A stretch of 64,000 bases of DNA from Microcoleus sp. FACHB-672 (lineage in GTDB: Bacteria; Cyanobacteriota; Cyanobacteriia; Cyanobacteriales; Oscillatoriaceae), in NCBI RefSeq assembly GCF_014695725.1, contig NZ_JACJOU010000009.1, forward strand, positions 97,051 through 161,050, in the 5' to 3' direction. The notes beneath the pieces were generated by a model that saw only the letters and a program-made list of their open reading frames with translations, had not been told where the DNA came from and did no database searches. Position 1 is the stretch's first letter. Each line of letters opens with the position of its first letter. Shown here piece by piece: positions 1-7,765 of this stretch. Position numbers and translations under genes: made by a program.

Positions 1-272
1 AGCGTGCCGCGTCCGGTTGCGCGGAAAATGGCGACGGCGATGACGGCAGCTGGGATAGAGGCAGAAACGGTGAGTCCAACTTTGAGTGCGAGATAGGCAT
101 TTGCTGCACCGAAAAGGATGCCGGTGGCGATGCCGACAATTAGAGATCGTATCGTCAGTTCCGGCATTTGCACATCTGCGGGGACTGCCGGTTGATATTC
201 TTCTCCCGGTGGTAGGGGTTGGTAGGCTTGTGCCGGCAATCTTATTTCAGGTCGGTTTGCATCTTCAGACAT
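1..272 (-). CDS. OPT-family oligopeptide transporter, N-terminal part (partial)
   Basis: The ORF starts at the ATG complementary to 270-272 and runs off the left edge, so only about 90 residues are visible. After a hydrophilic Pro-rich N-terminus comes PELTIRSLIVGIATGILFG, then AANAYLALKVGLTVSASIPA, the first membrane segments of the OPT family (PF03169), which imports oligopeptides or metal chelates through the inner membrane. The conserved AANAYL and LKVGLTVSASIPA signature makes the family assignment fairly secure. The substrate cannot be told. The gene is divergent from the Uma2-like gene at 354, with about 80 bp between them. The rest of the protein lies outside the window. Confidence 0.8.
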   Translation of the reverse strand, partial: MSEDANRPEIRLPAQAYQPLPPGEEYQPAVPADVQMPELTIRSLIVGIATGILFGAANAYLALKVGLTVSASIPAAVIAVAIFRATGRGT

Positions 273-353
273 AAAATATCAACTCTCTTTTGAGAAAGTA
301 ATAAAATTAGAAATAGATTTTCCAGATGTACTATTTTAAGCACTTTTGGTTTT

Positions 354-1037
354 ATGAATCGCTTAATTTTTGCCGAACCCACCTTATCTAAACCGCTTCA
401 TCACTGGCAGCCGGCTACCTGGGAAGATTATGTGCAATTACGGGATGAGCCGGCAGACGAGGAAATTAGACTATTTTTTAATCAGAATTCTCTGTTTATT
501 GACATGGGTAATGAAGGAATTGACCACGCGAGATTCAATAATCTCTTTACACTTCTGTTTGGTTTCTGGTTCACGCTTAAACCAGAACTGATTTTCGATG
601 ATCTGGGAGGATGTGTCCTTGAAAAACCTAACCACCAAGGTGCCTCACCAGATTTAGTGCTTTATATCGGGCAAGGTTCACCGCGCTGGCAAAAGGGAGA
701 ACCCCGCCGAATTAATCTGGATAACTGGCGGGTTCCCGATCTGGTGGGAGAAGTGGCTGACACAACTTTAGCAACGGATTTAGATGAGAAAAAACAACTT
801 TATGCGGCTTTAGGAATTCCTGAATATTGGGTTGTGGATATCAGAGCAGAAAGAGTATTTGTGTTTTGCTTACAAGAAGCGGGAAATTATAAAGAGTGTC
901 AAACTTCTGTAGCACTTGAAGGGTTGTCAGTTTCTTTATTAGAGGAAACTTTACAGCAGTTGAACCAAGGAACAAACGGCAGCGCAGCCCTGTGGTTTTC
1001 TCAACAGATTGCGAATTTGTCGGAGACTCAGTCCTAG
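354..1037 (+). CDS. Uma2 family (DUF820) restriction-endonuclease-like protein
   Basis: This 227-residue protein belongs to the Uma2/DUF820 family of PD-(D/E)xK nuclease-fold proteins, which are highly multiplied in cyanobacteria and have no settled role. The visible core is SPDLVLYIG (Asp100), then VPDLVGEV with Asp129 and Glu133, then the DLDEKKQLY segment with Lys146/147, then GIPEYWVVD. The order Asp...Glu...Lys fits a complete nuclease fold active site. The start is the first ATG and has no clear ribosome binding site. It stands alone, convergent with the histidine kinase downstream. Cellular substrate and partners are unknown, and DNA cleavage is inferred from the fold only. Confidence 0.85.
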   Translation: MNRLIFAEPTLSKPLHHWQPATWEDYVQLRDEPADEEIRLFFNQNSLFIDMGNEGIDHARFNNLFTLLFGFWFTLKPELIFDDLGGCVLEKPNHQGASPDLVLYIGQGSPRWQKGEPRRINLDNWRVPDLVGEVADTTLATDLDEKKQLYAALGIPEYWVVDIRAERVFVFCLQEAGNYKECQTSVALEGLSVSLLEETLQQLNQGTNGSAALWFSQQIANLSETQS

Positions 1038-1198
1038 TTGATATCTATCAAAAGTATTATCTGAAAAATATGAACGTGAGCAGCCCATTCTTGCCAAAGG
1101 TTCGTGGAGGAATCTTGCCGGCTGGCCTTTATCTATGGGAACAGAATGCTCCCAATCCAATATTTTTGTTTGAAGTCTAGAGTGAGCATTAATTCTTG

Positions 1199-3634
1199 CT
1201 AGCTCCTGTAGAGATTGATGAATTCTAAAATGGCTTGCTCTTGAAAGCCTTGTGCAAGTTTCTGTAGAGTTTGAGTAAAAGGAAGATATTTTTTATCCGA
1301 TTGCTCTAGCAGTTTTGCCTGTTTAATGATGCCTTTTAAGCTGCCGCGCACAGCTAACTGGTATAGGGTTTCCAATTCCGTCGCAGAAGGTGGAATTATC
1401 TCGCTTTTATGAGTAAGTTGCTGAACAGAGGTTGGGTAGATTTCTGCATAAACCCATTCAATTTGCAAATGCTTACGGAGCTTTTCCAGAAGTTCTATTG
1501 CCTGCACAGGTTTAGGCAAAAAGGCATCTCCTCCAGCTTCCAAACTTTGATGCTGATCGGTATCAAATACACTCGCAGAGGAAACAATAATGATGATGTG
1601 TTTCAGATTCTCCGATTCGCGAATACGCTTTATCAGCCCAAATCCATCCAGTTCTGGCATGACTAGATCGGTGATCACTAAATCGGGCTGAAACTCTTGA
1701 ACTTTCTGCCAACCTTCTTCACCATTGCCGGCTTCTACAACTTCAAATCCAATAGGTTGCAACAAGTTACAAATAACCGAACAGTTTTCCCACTTGTCAT
1801 CCACAACAAGGATTTTACGTCGTTCGCCTTTGATGCCAACGATTTGTCCATGACGATCAACTTGAGCTGTTTTTATCCACTCGTCTGCTTGGGGTAGGCT
1901 GGCATCAAACCAGAAGATACTGCCAACACCCCTTTCACTTTGGACTTGAATGGCACCCCCCATCAGGCTGACGATCTTTTGGCTGATGGCAAGTCCCAAT
2001 CCGGTGCCTTCTGCTTGGCGTTTAGCGTCACCGGCTTGTTCAAAGGGCAGAAATATCTTTTGCAACTGATCGGGAGACATCCCAATGCCGGTATCCCGCA
2101 CTTCAAAGCGTATTTTGTCTGCTGTAGCAAAGCTAATGTTTAAGCTAACGCTGCCGTCATCGGTAAACTTGATTGCATTACCCAAGAGGTTGAGCAAAAC
2201 TTGCCGCAACCGTTTTTCGTCGGCACGCACTCCGGTGGGTAACTCGGCGGGGGATTGGTAGTTAAAGTTGATGCCTTTAAGATCAGCGCGAATGCGGCAC
2301 ATTTCCGCAACGCCTTGCAGAAATGCAGGGAAGTGGAAGTCGGAGGGGTTGAGTTCCATCTTGCCGGCTTCTATTTTAGAGAGATCGAGGATGTCGTTGA
2401 TCATGGTTAGCAGGTGGGAACCACACTGGTAAATCACATTCACCTGCCCTCGCTCCTCTTCACCAACCGTTTTAGATCGCTGCAAGATTTGGGCATAGCC
2501 CATGATGCCATTGAGCGGAGTTCTTAACTCATGGCTCATGTTGGCAAGAAACTCACTCTTTGCTTGGTTTGCCGCTGCACTTCGCGCCGCTTCGCGAACC
2601 GCAATTTCTTTAGATTGCTGTAATGCTGCTGTGCGTTCCTCAACTTTAAACTCTAGTTCTTCATTCACTCGCTCGATCCGTGCTTTTGCCTGTTCTCGCT
2701 CCATAACGACGGCTGACAAGATCAGTGTGGTAACGCACACTGTTCCAATAAACGCTTGCAATAGCAGTAGGGATTCGTTCAGGGTGCTGCGATTGAATGA
2801 ACTTGTCCCTCGAATCGCACCGGCAATTGCCAATGCTGAAACTAAAAAGATTGCAATCGCGATGAATCGTTGTTCAGAACGAAATGCCGACCACAGTAAT
2901 AGTGGAATCAACAAATATTCAACCGGATAGCCGAAGCCAAAAGCCACGATTCCCACGCTTAATAGCAAGAAAGCCCAGATCACAAGTTCCAAGCTGGACT
3001 GAACGACTCCTCGTGATGTGTGTTGCGTTGCTGCGTTTATGGGTTTGCCGGCTTGAAGGCTACGCTTACTGAACCAATGCTCAATCCAAAGCAGCAGAAG
3101 CGGTGCAATCACCAAAACGCCAATGGCATCTCCTAACCAGAATGTTAACCAGCTAATGAGGTAGTCTTTTCCCTCAATGAATCCACACAGGTACATGGTT
3201 GTCGAACCAAAGGTTGGACTCACCATACAGCTCAACAGTTCAATTCCAGTAAATTTTGTAACGTTAGGTGTAGTGGAAAATATATAGCGAGAACCGATGA
3301 AGCGTTTAATGAGATATGCGCCCACAACTGCCTGTAGGACGGAACCTGTGGCAATACCCAACCCAGAAATAATCGACATTGACAAAATGCCTGTATTTGC
3401 TGAAAAGGCCCATGTTGCAGCAACCAACGCTCCTAACCAAATGCCCCACCAAACTTGATAGCCCATGAGCAAAATGGCGGCAAGTGCAATGCCGGACGGT
3501 GGATAGACGGGCGTAATGAATCCCGGCGGAATTGCAAGATATTGCCCAAGTTTTGCTGTGACATAGTAAATGAGTGCAATCAAGAAGATTAGCAAAACTT
3601 GTTTGGAACGATTAAGGAAAGCTAGCAAATTCAT
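1199..3634 (-). CDS. MASE1 hybrid sensor histidine kinase with receiver domain
   Basis: This 811-residue membrane sensor begins with a MASE1 integral-membrane sensory domain (about residues 10-310, roughly eight hydrophobic segments, with the PVYPPSGIALAAILL motif). A short coiled linker (315-355) follows. The HisKA domain has SHELRTPLNGIMGYAQ with phosphoacceptor His368, and the HATPase_c domain has N-box NLLGNAIKF and G-boxes DTGIGM and GTGLGLAI (about 470-580). The receiver domain (607-725) carries ILVVDD and phosphoacceptor Asp656 in DLVITD. About 80 C-terminal residues after it are helical and of no recognised family. Input ligand and output partner are unknown, and no response regulator gene is adjacent. 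It likely autophosphorylates and passes phosphate to its own receiver, as hybrid kinases do. Confidence 0.93.
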   Translation of the reverse strand: MNLLAFLNRSKQVLLIFLIALIYYVTAKLGQYLAIPPGFITPVYPPSGIALAAILLMGYQVWWGIWLGALVAATWAFSANTGILSMSIISGLGIATGSVLQAVVGAYLIKRFIGSRYIFSTTPNVTKFTGIELLSCMVSPTFGSTTMYLCGFIEGKDYLISWLTFWLGDAIGVLVIAPLLLLWIEHWFSKRSLQAGKPINAATQHTSRGVVQSSLELVIWAFLLLSVGIVAFGFGYPVEYLLIPLLLWSAFRSEQRFIAIAIFLVSALAIAGAIRGTSSFNRSTLNESLLLLQAFIGTVCVTTLILSAVVMEREQAKARIERVNEELEFKVEERTAALQQSKEIAVREAARSAAANQAKSEFLANMSHELRTPLNGIMGYAQILQRSKTVGEEERGQVNVIYQCGSHLLTMINDILDLSKIEAGKMELNPSDFHFPAFLQGVAEMCRIRADLKGINFNYQSPAELPTGVRADEKRLRQVLLNLLGNAIKFTDDGSVSLNISFATADKIRFEVRDTGIGMSPDQLQKIFLPFEQAGDAKRQAEGTGLGLAISQKIVSLMGGAIQVQSERGVGSIFWFDASLPQADEWIKTAQVDRHGQIVGIKGERRKILVVDDKWENCSVICNLLQPIGFEVVEAGNGEEGWQKVQEFQPDLVITDLVMPELDGFGLIKRIRESENLKHIIIIVSSASVFDTDQHQSLEAGGDAFLPKPVQAIELLEKLRKHLQIEWVYAEIYPTSVQQLTHKSEIIPPSATELETLYQLAVRGSLKGIIKQAKLLEQSDKKYLPFTQTLQKLAQGFQEQAILEFINLYRS

Positions 3635-4003
3635 AGGAGAGAGCCAGAGTTGAAGTATTCAAGGTTAAGCTGCTTCAAACCTTAACAAACCCAGATTTAA
3701 AGATAAAATAGCATTTTACCTTCCGGCTCTTCTGTAGTTCTGGTTGCTAAATTTCTTTTATTTATCTTTCTTAAAAAAAGTTGAAAAAGGGGTGAATGCC
3801 GACAATCTGTGCATCTTCAATCGGTTGTAGCATTTCTAACAGACAAGATGCCGGTACAGCAAGCTTTTCAGGATGATGATTATGAACCCATCATAGAGTA
3901 GGGCTATAGATAGCTTCTCGCTAATTGAAACTGATTGCAATAAAAAAGCCGGTGGAATGCCGGCTAAATTGATTGATCATAAAATTACCTTTAGCATTAA
4001 GTA
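3635..4003. other. Intergenic region between kinase and small membrane protein
   Basis: This 369-bp stretch has no supported gene. It must hold the promoter of the minus-strand MASE1 kinase and also holds the terminator of the upstream minus-strand small gene. A-rich and T-rich runs lie near 3760-3790. I see no tRNA and no tandem repeat. Confidence 0.6.
3941..3965 (-). terminator. Rho-independent terminator of the 4004-4267 gene
   Basis: Read on the minus strand, AGCCGG (complement of 3960-3965) and CCGGCT (complement of 3947-3952) form a 6-bp perfect stem around a 7-base loop. TTTTTTA follows at once (complement of 3941-3946). It starts about 40 bp past the stop codon at 4004, the classic layout. 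The stem uses the GCCGGC motif so common in this genome. Confidence 0.7.
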
Positions 4004-4267
4004 TTAGCGAAAAGGTTCAACTTTAAGAGATTGTCTAGTTTCAGTGGCTGGCTGGTTAGGCACATCCGCTCTCCCGTCCACAATGACAGCCATGACGATA
4101 ATGACGCCAATGAGCAGCCCTAACAAACTTCCGAAGGGATTGTCCACTTCTTGAGCATCACAGGAGTTTTTACAAACGCAACAGACAAACAGGTGTGGCT
4201 TCTGAGGGTGCTGAACAAAATGGCAAGGAAGTTTTTGAAGATTTTTACCATCGTAAGGGCAGGACAT
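4004..4267 (-). CDS. Small Cys-rich single-pass membrane protein, unknown function
   Basis: This 87-residue protein starts MSCPYDGKNLQ. I chose the ATG at 4267 over a longer upstream frame because GGAG sits about nine bases before it. The N-terminal 35 residues carry a CPYDG motif and a CCVCKNSC cluster, suggestive of metal or redox chemistry. One membrane segment follows (GSLLGLLIGVIIVMAVIV) and then a short polar tail. I recognise no family. A terminator hairpin lies 40 bp downstream, so it appears to be a single-gene transcript or the end of one. The dgcN-like gene lies just upstream on the same strand (89 bp apart), but nothing links the two functionally. Confidence 0.65.
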   Translation of the reverse strand: MSCPYDGKNLQKLPCHFVQHPQKPHLFVCCVCKNSCDAQEVDNPFGSLLGLLIGVIIVMAVIVDGRADVPNQPATETRQSLKVEPFR

Positions 4268-4356
4268 AACAAAGAACTCCAAATATATATAAAGGTATAT
4301 TGGGAGCAATGGGCTTTGATTATGCAGGTGGCAGGGCATTCTTGGGAGAAGTTATG

Positions 4357-5409
4357 TCACAAACTTTCCTGATTCATTACTGCATCTAACAAAATATCAG
4401 CACCGAAACGCACGGGATCGGTGCAAGGCAAACCGGCTTCTTCCTGCACTTGTGTGATTGCATCTCTGGCTGCCGGTTCATCTAAATGGTGAGTGTTGAG
4501 TGCAATTGCAGCCACACGCGCCGGCTGCAATGCACCACCGGCGCCGGCAACCGCCTCATAAAGCTGAACCACAGCCGGCAGCGGCGGAATCTGCACCTGG
4601 GGATGATTGCGAACATGAGTTTGACCGGCTCGATGCACCAGCACCAAATGAGTTGGCTGAGAACCGCGCAGCAGGGGCAACGTAGCCGTCGATCCCGGAT
4701 GCAGCAGGGAACCCTGTCCCTCAATGTGCAAAATGTCATGATCGTTGCCAAACTGCATCACCATCTGTTCCACTGCGCCGGCAGCAAAGTCTACCCGCAC
4801 CGCATCCAGCGCAATTCCATCACCGGCAATCATCAAGCCGGCTTGTCCTGTTGCCAGAAATTTGGAACGTAACCCGCGCCGCACAGATACCCGGTTCAAC
4901 TCCAAACTCGTAGACATTTTGCCGATACTCATATCCGTGCCTACCGTCAAAACGCGCCGGCAAAGCAGTGATCGCGCCTTCGCACCGCCAATTGCCAAAC
5001 GAGTCGGTTCTTTCCGCACATCCCAAATCCACTGTCCCTCCCGCAGCAACTCCCGAAATTCCTCATCTTTTGCGAGTTGCGAGTGCAACCCATTCACCAC
5101 CGACAACCCTGCTGCTACAGCCTGCCGAACTTCCGCCAGCCATTCTGCCGGCAACGCACCCCCAGATGGCGCAATGCCGATTAATAACACATTGGCATTG
5201 TATGCGAGCGCTTCCTCAACCGAAGCAACTATTGGCACATCACGCGCAATGCCGGTTAATTCTGGCAGCGACTCACCCGCACATTGCCGATCAATTACTG
5301 CCACAATCGCCGCTTCACTAAAACGCAAAAGGGATAAGCCGGTTTTTCCAGAAGATCCACGAATCCCTTCATGCAATAAAATAGCCACTCGATCTTGATT
5401 TTTTAGCAT
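4357..5409 (-). CDS. DUF1611 P-loop protein, DgcN-like (D-glutamate N-acetyltransferase candidate)
   Basis: This 350-residue DUF1611 protein has an N-terminal Rossmann-like part (to about residue 140) and a C-terminal P-loop part with VGTDMSIGKMST at about 156-167, followed by GQAGLMIAGDG and HIEGQGSLLHPG. In marine proteobacteria and haloarchaea the family member DgcN N-acetylates D-glutamate, and its partner DgcA racemises the product. Here the gene directly follows an enolase-superfamily epimerase on the same strand (138 bp apart), the same pairing. The start ATG at 5409 gives a full-length protein. What is seen is the family and the pairing. The acetyltransferase activity is inferred. An older view of the family as an uncharacterised NTPase cannot be excluded. 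Confidence 0.8.
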   Translation of the reverse strand: MLKNQDRVAILLHEGIRGSSGKTGLSLLRFSEAAIVAVIDRQCAGESLPELTGIARDVPIVASVEEALAYNANVLLIGIAPSGGALPAEWLAEVRQAVAAGLSVVNGLHSQLAKDEEFRELLREGQWIWDVRKEPTRLAIGGAKARSLLCRRVLTVGTDMSIGKMSTSLELNRVSVRRGLRSKFLATGQAGLMIAGDGIALDAVRVDFAAGAVEQMVMQFGNDHDILHIEGQGSLLHPGSTATLPLLRGSQPTHLVLVHRAGQTHVRNHPQVQIPPLPAVVQLYEAVAGAGGALQPARVAAIALNTHHLDEPAARDAITQVQEEAGLPCTDPVRFGADILLDAVMNQESL

Positions 5410-5491
5410 AAAATTAACTAATTTCTAAAAATCGAAACCTAACTTTATTCCTCGCTCCCAATCATCTTAGAACACCAACAACAGACTATCC

Positions 5492-5569
5492 CTACATCTA
5501 CGCTCATCTGCGAACACCCAACAGTACTTTATCGACTACATCTGCGTTTATCTGCGTGTATCTGCGGTT
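5492..5569. repeat. ATCTGCG tandem repeat cluster overlapping the dgcA-like stop
   Basis: The motif ATCTGCG recurs at spacings of about 10-11 bases: ATCTACGCTCATCTGCG near 5496-5512, then ATCTGCGTTTATCTGCG and a third ATCTGCGG through about 5566. Such CTGCGT-type arrays are scattered in many cyanobacterial genomes. The last codons and stop of the epimerase gene (complement of 5548-5566) lie inside the repeat. Confidence 0.8.
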
Positions 5570-6621
5570 AAAAAATCCAATTTTTTCCTTACCCCCAATC
5601 CCGGCAAATCACTCGGCACCAAACACCCCTTTTCTATCACCGCGCCGGCGAAAGGATCATCTATCAGATTCAAATGACTATCTAAATCTAAATAATCTGC
5701 CAAAGGTGATAACTGAGCCATCGCAGTATTCGCAATCGAACTATCCGAATAACACCCAAACATTACTTGTAAGCCGCAAGCTCTTGCAGTATGTATCATC
5801 CGCAACGCTTCAGCTAAACCTCCGGATTTCATCAACTTAATATTAATACCATGCACCCGGTCTGCCAACTTGGGAATATCTCGACTTGTGAAACAGCTTT
5901 CATCAACAAAAATAGGCAAAGGCGATTTTGCTTTTAATACTGGCAAATCTTTTTCCTGTCCTGCCGGCAGCGGTTGCTCCACATATTTAACACCCCAATC
6001 TGCAAGCCACGAACACATTTTCACCGCATCATCTAAACTCCATCCCCCATTAGCATCAACACTTAATTGAGTCTTAGGGGGCGCTTCTTCCTTCACTGCC
6101 ATCAGCATCGCCCGATCCGCTTCAATTCCAGCCGGACTGCCCAATTTTACCTTAACAAACTTGAATTTTGTTAATTTGAACCAATCTCGCACCCGCTCTT
6201 TTGCACCCTCTGGCGAATTAATTCCAATTGTGACAGAAACAGGGGTAATTGCTTTAAGATTGAGTCCCCACATTTGCCATAGGGGCAATCCCACTTTTTT
6301 ACCTAACCAATCATGCAAGGCTGTATCGATTGCCGCACGGGCAGCAGAGGGTGTTTTAAGTTCGATGAATAATTGTTCGATTTGCTGCCCGTTGAGGGGA
6401 TTCAATCCCTCGGCAAGTCTTACAAATGGCTGCAATGCTTCCAGGATATCCTCAGTGGTTTGCCGGTTACTTCCAATCGAAAACGGTGAAGCTTCCCCCC
6501 ATCCTTCAATGCCGGCGTGTTCGATTCTAACCCAGATATTCGTTGTTTGGGCGGTAGTACCGCGACTGATGGTGAGGGCAAACCGTTTATGGACAGTAAA
6601 GGATTCAACGTGTATTTGCAT
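5548..6621 (-). CDS. Enolase-superfamily dipeptide epimerase / DgcA-like racemase
   Basis: This 357-residue member of the muconate lactonizing subgroup of the enolase superfamily acts on acyl-amino acids or dipeptides by proton transfer at the alpha carbon. The acid/base lysines are Lys157 and Lys159 (VKVKLG) and Lys262 or Lys265 (INIKLMKSGG). Metal ligands are Asp189 (SVDANGGW), Glu215 (KYVEQPL) and Asp240 (IFVDES). This pattern is that of L-Ala-D/L-Glu epimerases and of DgcA, the N-acetyl-D-glutamate racemase. The DUF1611 gene immediately downstream favours the DgcA role. The last few residues (after LTAD) are encoded by the ATCTGCG repeat. Regulation is not visible. A cell-wall peptide recycling role (Ala-Glu epimerase) is the main alternative. 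Confidence 0.85.
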   Translation of the reverse strand: MQIHVESFTVHKRFALTISRGTTAQTTNIWVRIEHAGIEGWGEASPFSIGSNRQTTEDILEALQPFVRLAEGLNPLNGQQIEQLFIELKTPSAARAAIDTALHDWLGKKVGLPLWQMWGLNLKAITPVSVTIGINSPEGAKERVRDWFKLTKFKFVKVKLGSPAGIEADRAMLMAVKEEAPPKTQLSVDANGGWSLDDAVKMCSWLADWGVKYVEQPLPAGQEKDLPVLKAKSPLPIFVDESCFTSRDIPKLADRVHGINIKLMKSGGLAEALRMIHTARACGLQVMFGCYSDSSIANTAMAQLSPLADYLDLDSHLNLIDDPFAGAVIEKGCLVPSDLPGLGVRKKLDFLTADTRR

Positions 6622-6739
6622 AGGGTTGCGATTGGGGGCAAGCTTATTCTTTGATCATCCATTGAGATTAACATTCCGAGACTCACTTTAAGCCTTGATG
6701 TCTTCTTCAATTATGAACAAAAGATTTTAGAGTTAATGA

Positions 6740-6766
6740 TATAATACAATCAAATTGTTTAACAAT
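6740..6766 (+). promoter_or_regulatory. Candidate promoter -10 and operator of the PIN toxin-antitoxin operon
   Basis: A perfect TATAAT lies at 6740-6745, about 40 bp before the antitoxin start. No good -35 box is seen about 17 bp upstream. Eight bases past the -10 is the inverted repeat ATTGTT-T-AACAAT (6754-6766), placed where an autoregulatory antitoxin would bind. The role of the repeat is inferred from position. Confidence 0.4.
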
Positions 6767-6788
6767 CTTTTTTAAACAAGGAGAAACC

Positions 6789-7025
6789 ATGTCTTTACAA
6801 GAACTGAGAAAACAAATTTATAATTTGTCGGTAATGGAGCGCTTAGCCTTAATGGAAGCAATCGCACAGTCGCTTCAACAAGAACTCAGACCCCGACCAG
6901 ATCGAGCTGCTCGCATGGAAGCATTAACGCGGCTGCGTGGAATTGCAAAAACAGATGAAGCCTCACCCACTGATGCGGAAGCCACCGAAGCTTATGTGGA
7001 TTATTTAATGGAGAAATATAAATAA
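6789..7025 (+). CDS. Antitoxin-like protein upstream of PIN toxin
   Basis: This 78-residue protein starts MSLQELRKQIYNLSVMERLA, which resembles the helical N-termini of small addiction-module antitoxins found before PIN toxins in cyanobacteria. AAGGAG lies 5-6 bases before the ATG. Its stop overlaps the toxin start by one base (TAATG), so the two are translationally coupled. It probably binds and neutralises the PIN protein and represses its own promoter. A TATAAT and an inverted repeat precede it. The family is not recognised by name, and the call rests on size, helix pattern and operon position. Confidence 0.75.
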   Translation: MSLQELRKQIYNLSVMERLALMEAIAQSLQQELRPRPDRAARMEALTRLRGIAKTDEASPTDAEATEAYVDYLMEKYK

Positions 7026-7444
7026 TGCGGGTTTTGGTGGATACGAATATTGTTCTAGACTATATTCTTGATCGCGAACCCTTTGCAGCAGAGGCTTCTA
7101 CTCTATTAGAGTACATCGCATCAGGTGAAATAGAAGGGTATGTAGCCGCCACAACCTTAACCAATATTTTTTATATTGTCAGACGGGCAACCCGGAGCCT
7201 TGAGCGTGCGAAACACGCTGTTTCTGATACGCTAACCTTAATGGAAATCTGCTCGGTTGACCAGAGCATTTTAGAGAGAGCTTTTGCCTTTAATTTAAAT
7301 GATTTTGAAGATGCAGTTCAGATAGCTTGTGCGCTGGCAAATAATATTGATGCAATTATCACCCGCGACGCTCAAGATTTTGTAGATGCTCCTTTATTAG
7401 TTTTATCCGCCGGCGAATTATTAAATACTCGGCAAGCGCCTTAA
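7025..7444 (+). CDS. PIN-domain ribonuclease toxin (VapC-like)
   Basis: This 139-residue PIN domain starts MRVLVDTNIVLDYILD. Acidic residues expected for the Mg-dependent RNase site are visible: Asp6 in VDTN, Asp96 in FEDAVQIACA and Asp115 in ITRDAQDF. Length and motifs fit a type II toxin that cleaves tRNA, rRNA or mRNA when its antitoxin is degraded. The start ATG overlaps the antitoxin stop by one base. The target RNA cannot be inferred. Its reading frame continues open past its own TAA for 51 codons, noted separately. Confidence 0.88.
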   Translation: MRVLVDTNIVLDYILDREPFAAEASTLLEYIASGEIEGYVAATTLTNIFYIVRRATRSLERAKHAVSDTLTLMEICSVDQSILERAFAFNLNDFEDAVQIACALANNIDAIITRDAQDFVDAPLLVLSAGELLNTRQAP

Positions 7445-7456
7445 ATTGAGAGGCAA

Positions 7457-7600
7457 GTGGGGCAAGCAGCCGACACAGTTGCACTCTGGACAGTTCCAGA
7501 ACCGAGGATCGATGTCTGCTGGCGCTATCAGATCCGCTGGAGTCACAAAGCAGTTGCAACTCCTACCCTAGAAAAATTGTATAAATGTCAGGTGTTTTAA
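7457..7600 (+). CDS. Possible small ORF in frame after the PIN gene
   Basis: This is an open frame of 47 codons from a GTG at 7457 to TAA at 7598-7600, in the same frame as the PIN toxin beyond its stop. Its residues are not low complexity (LWTVPEPRIDVCWRYQIRW within it). There is no clear ribosome binding site. It may be a small gene, a remnant of a longer PIN protein, or chance. Confidence 0.2.
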   Translation: MGQAADTVALWTVPEPRIDVCWRYQIRWSHKAVATPTLEKLYKCQVF

Positions 7601-7765
7601 TCATAAAACCCTGACCTTGTAAAGACTTCACCGATTTTCTTAACCGCTCCCCCTGGATGTGTCACGCAAGTAGGGTCTAAGATAGTAAGGACTTTGCCGC
7701 CCATCTTGAATATGATATCTCGCCCTGAACCCTCACACGCTAGCTCTATCAGGAGGTCTGCCCAA

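Noticed and set aside
86..274. Plus-strand ORF of 62 codons at the left edge
   Set aside because: Shadow of the OPT transporter on the other strand, which has clear family motifs; GTG start and Leu/Arg-rich content without a domain.
2502..2930. 142-codon plus-strand ORF inside the MASE1 kinase
   Set aside because: Antisense to the HisKA/MASE1 coding region; Ser/Arg-rich composition typical of shadows.
4745..5398. 217-codon plus-strand ORF opposite the DUF1611 gene
   Set aside because: Long but antisense to conserved DUF1611 motifs; composition (Ser, Pro, Arg) and lack of a domain mark it as a shadow.
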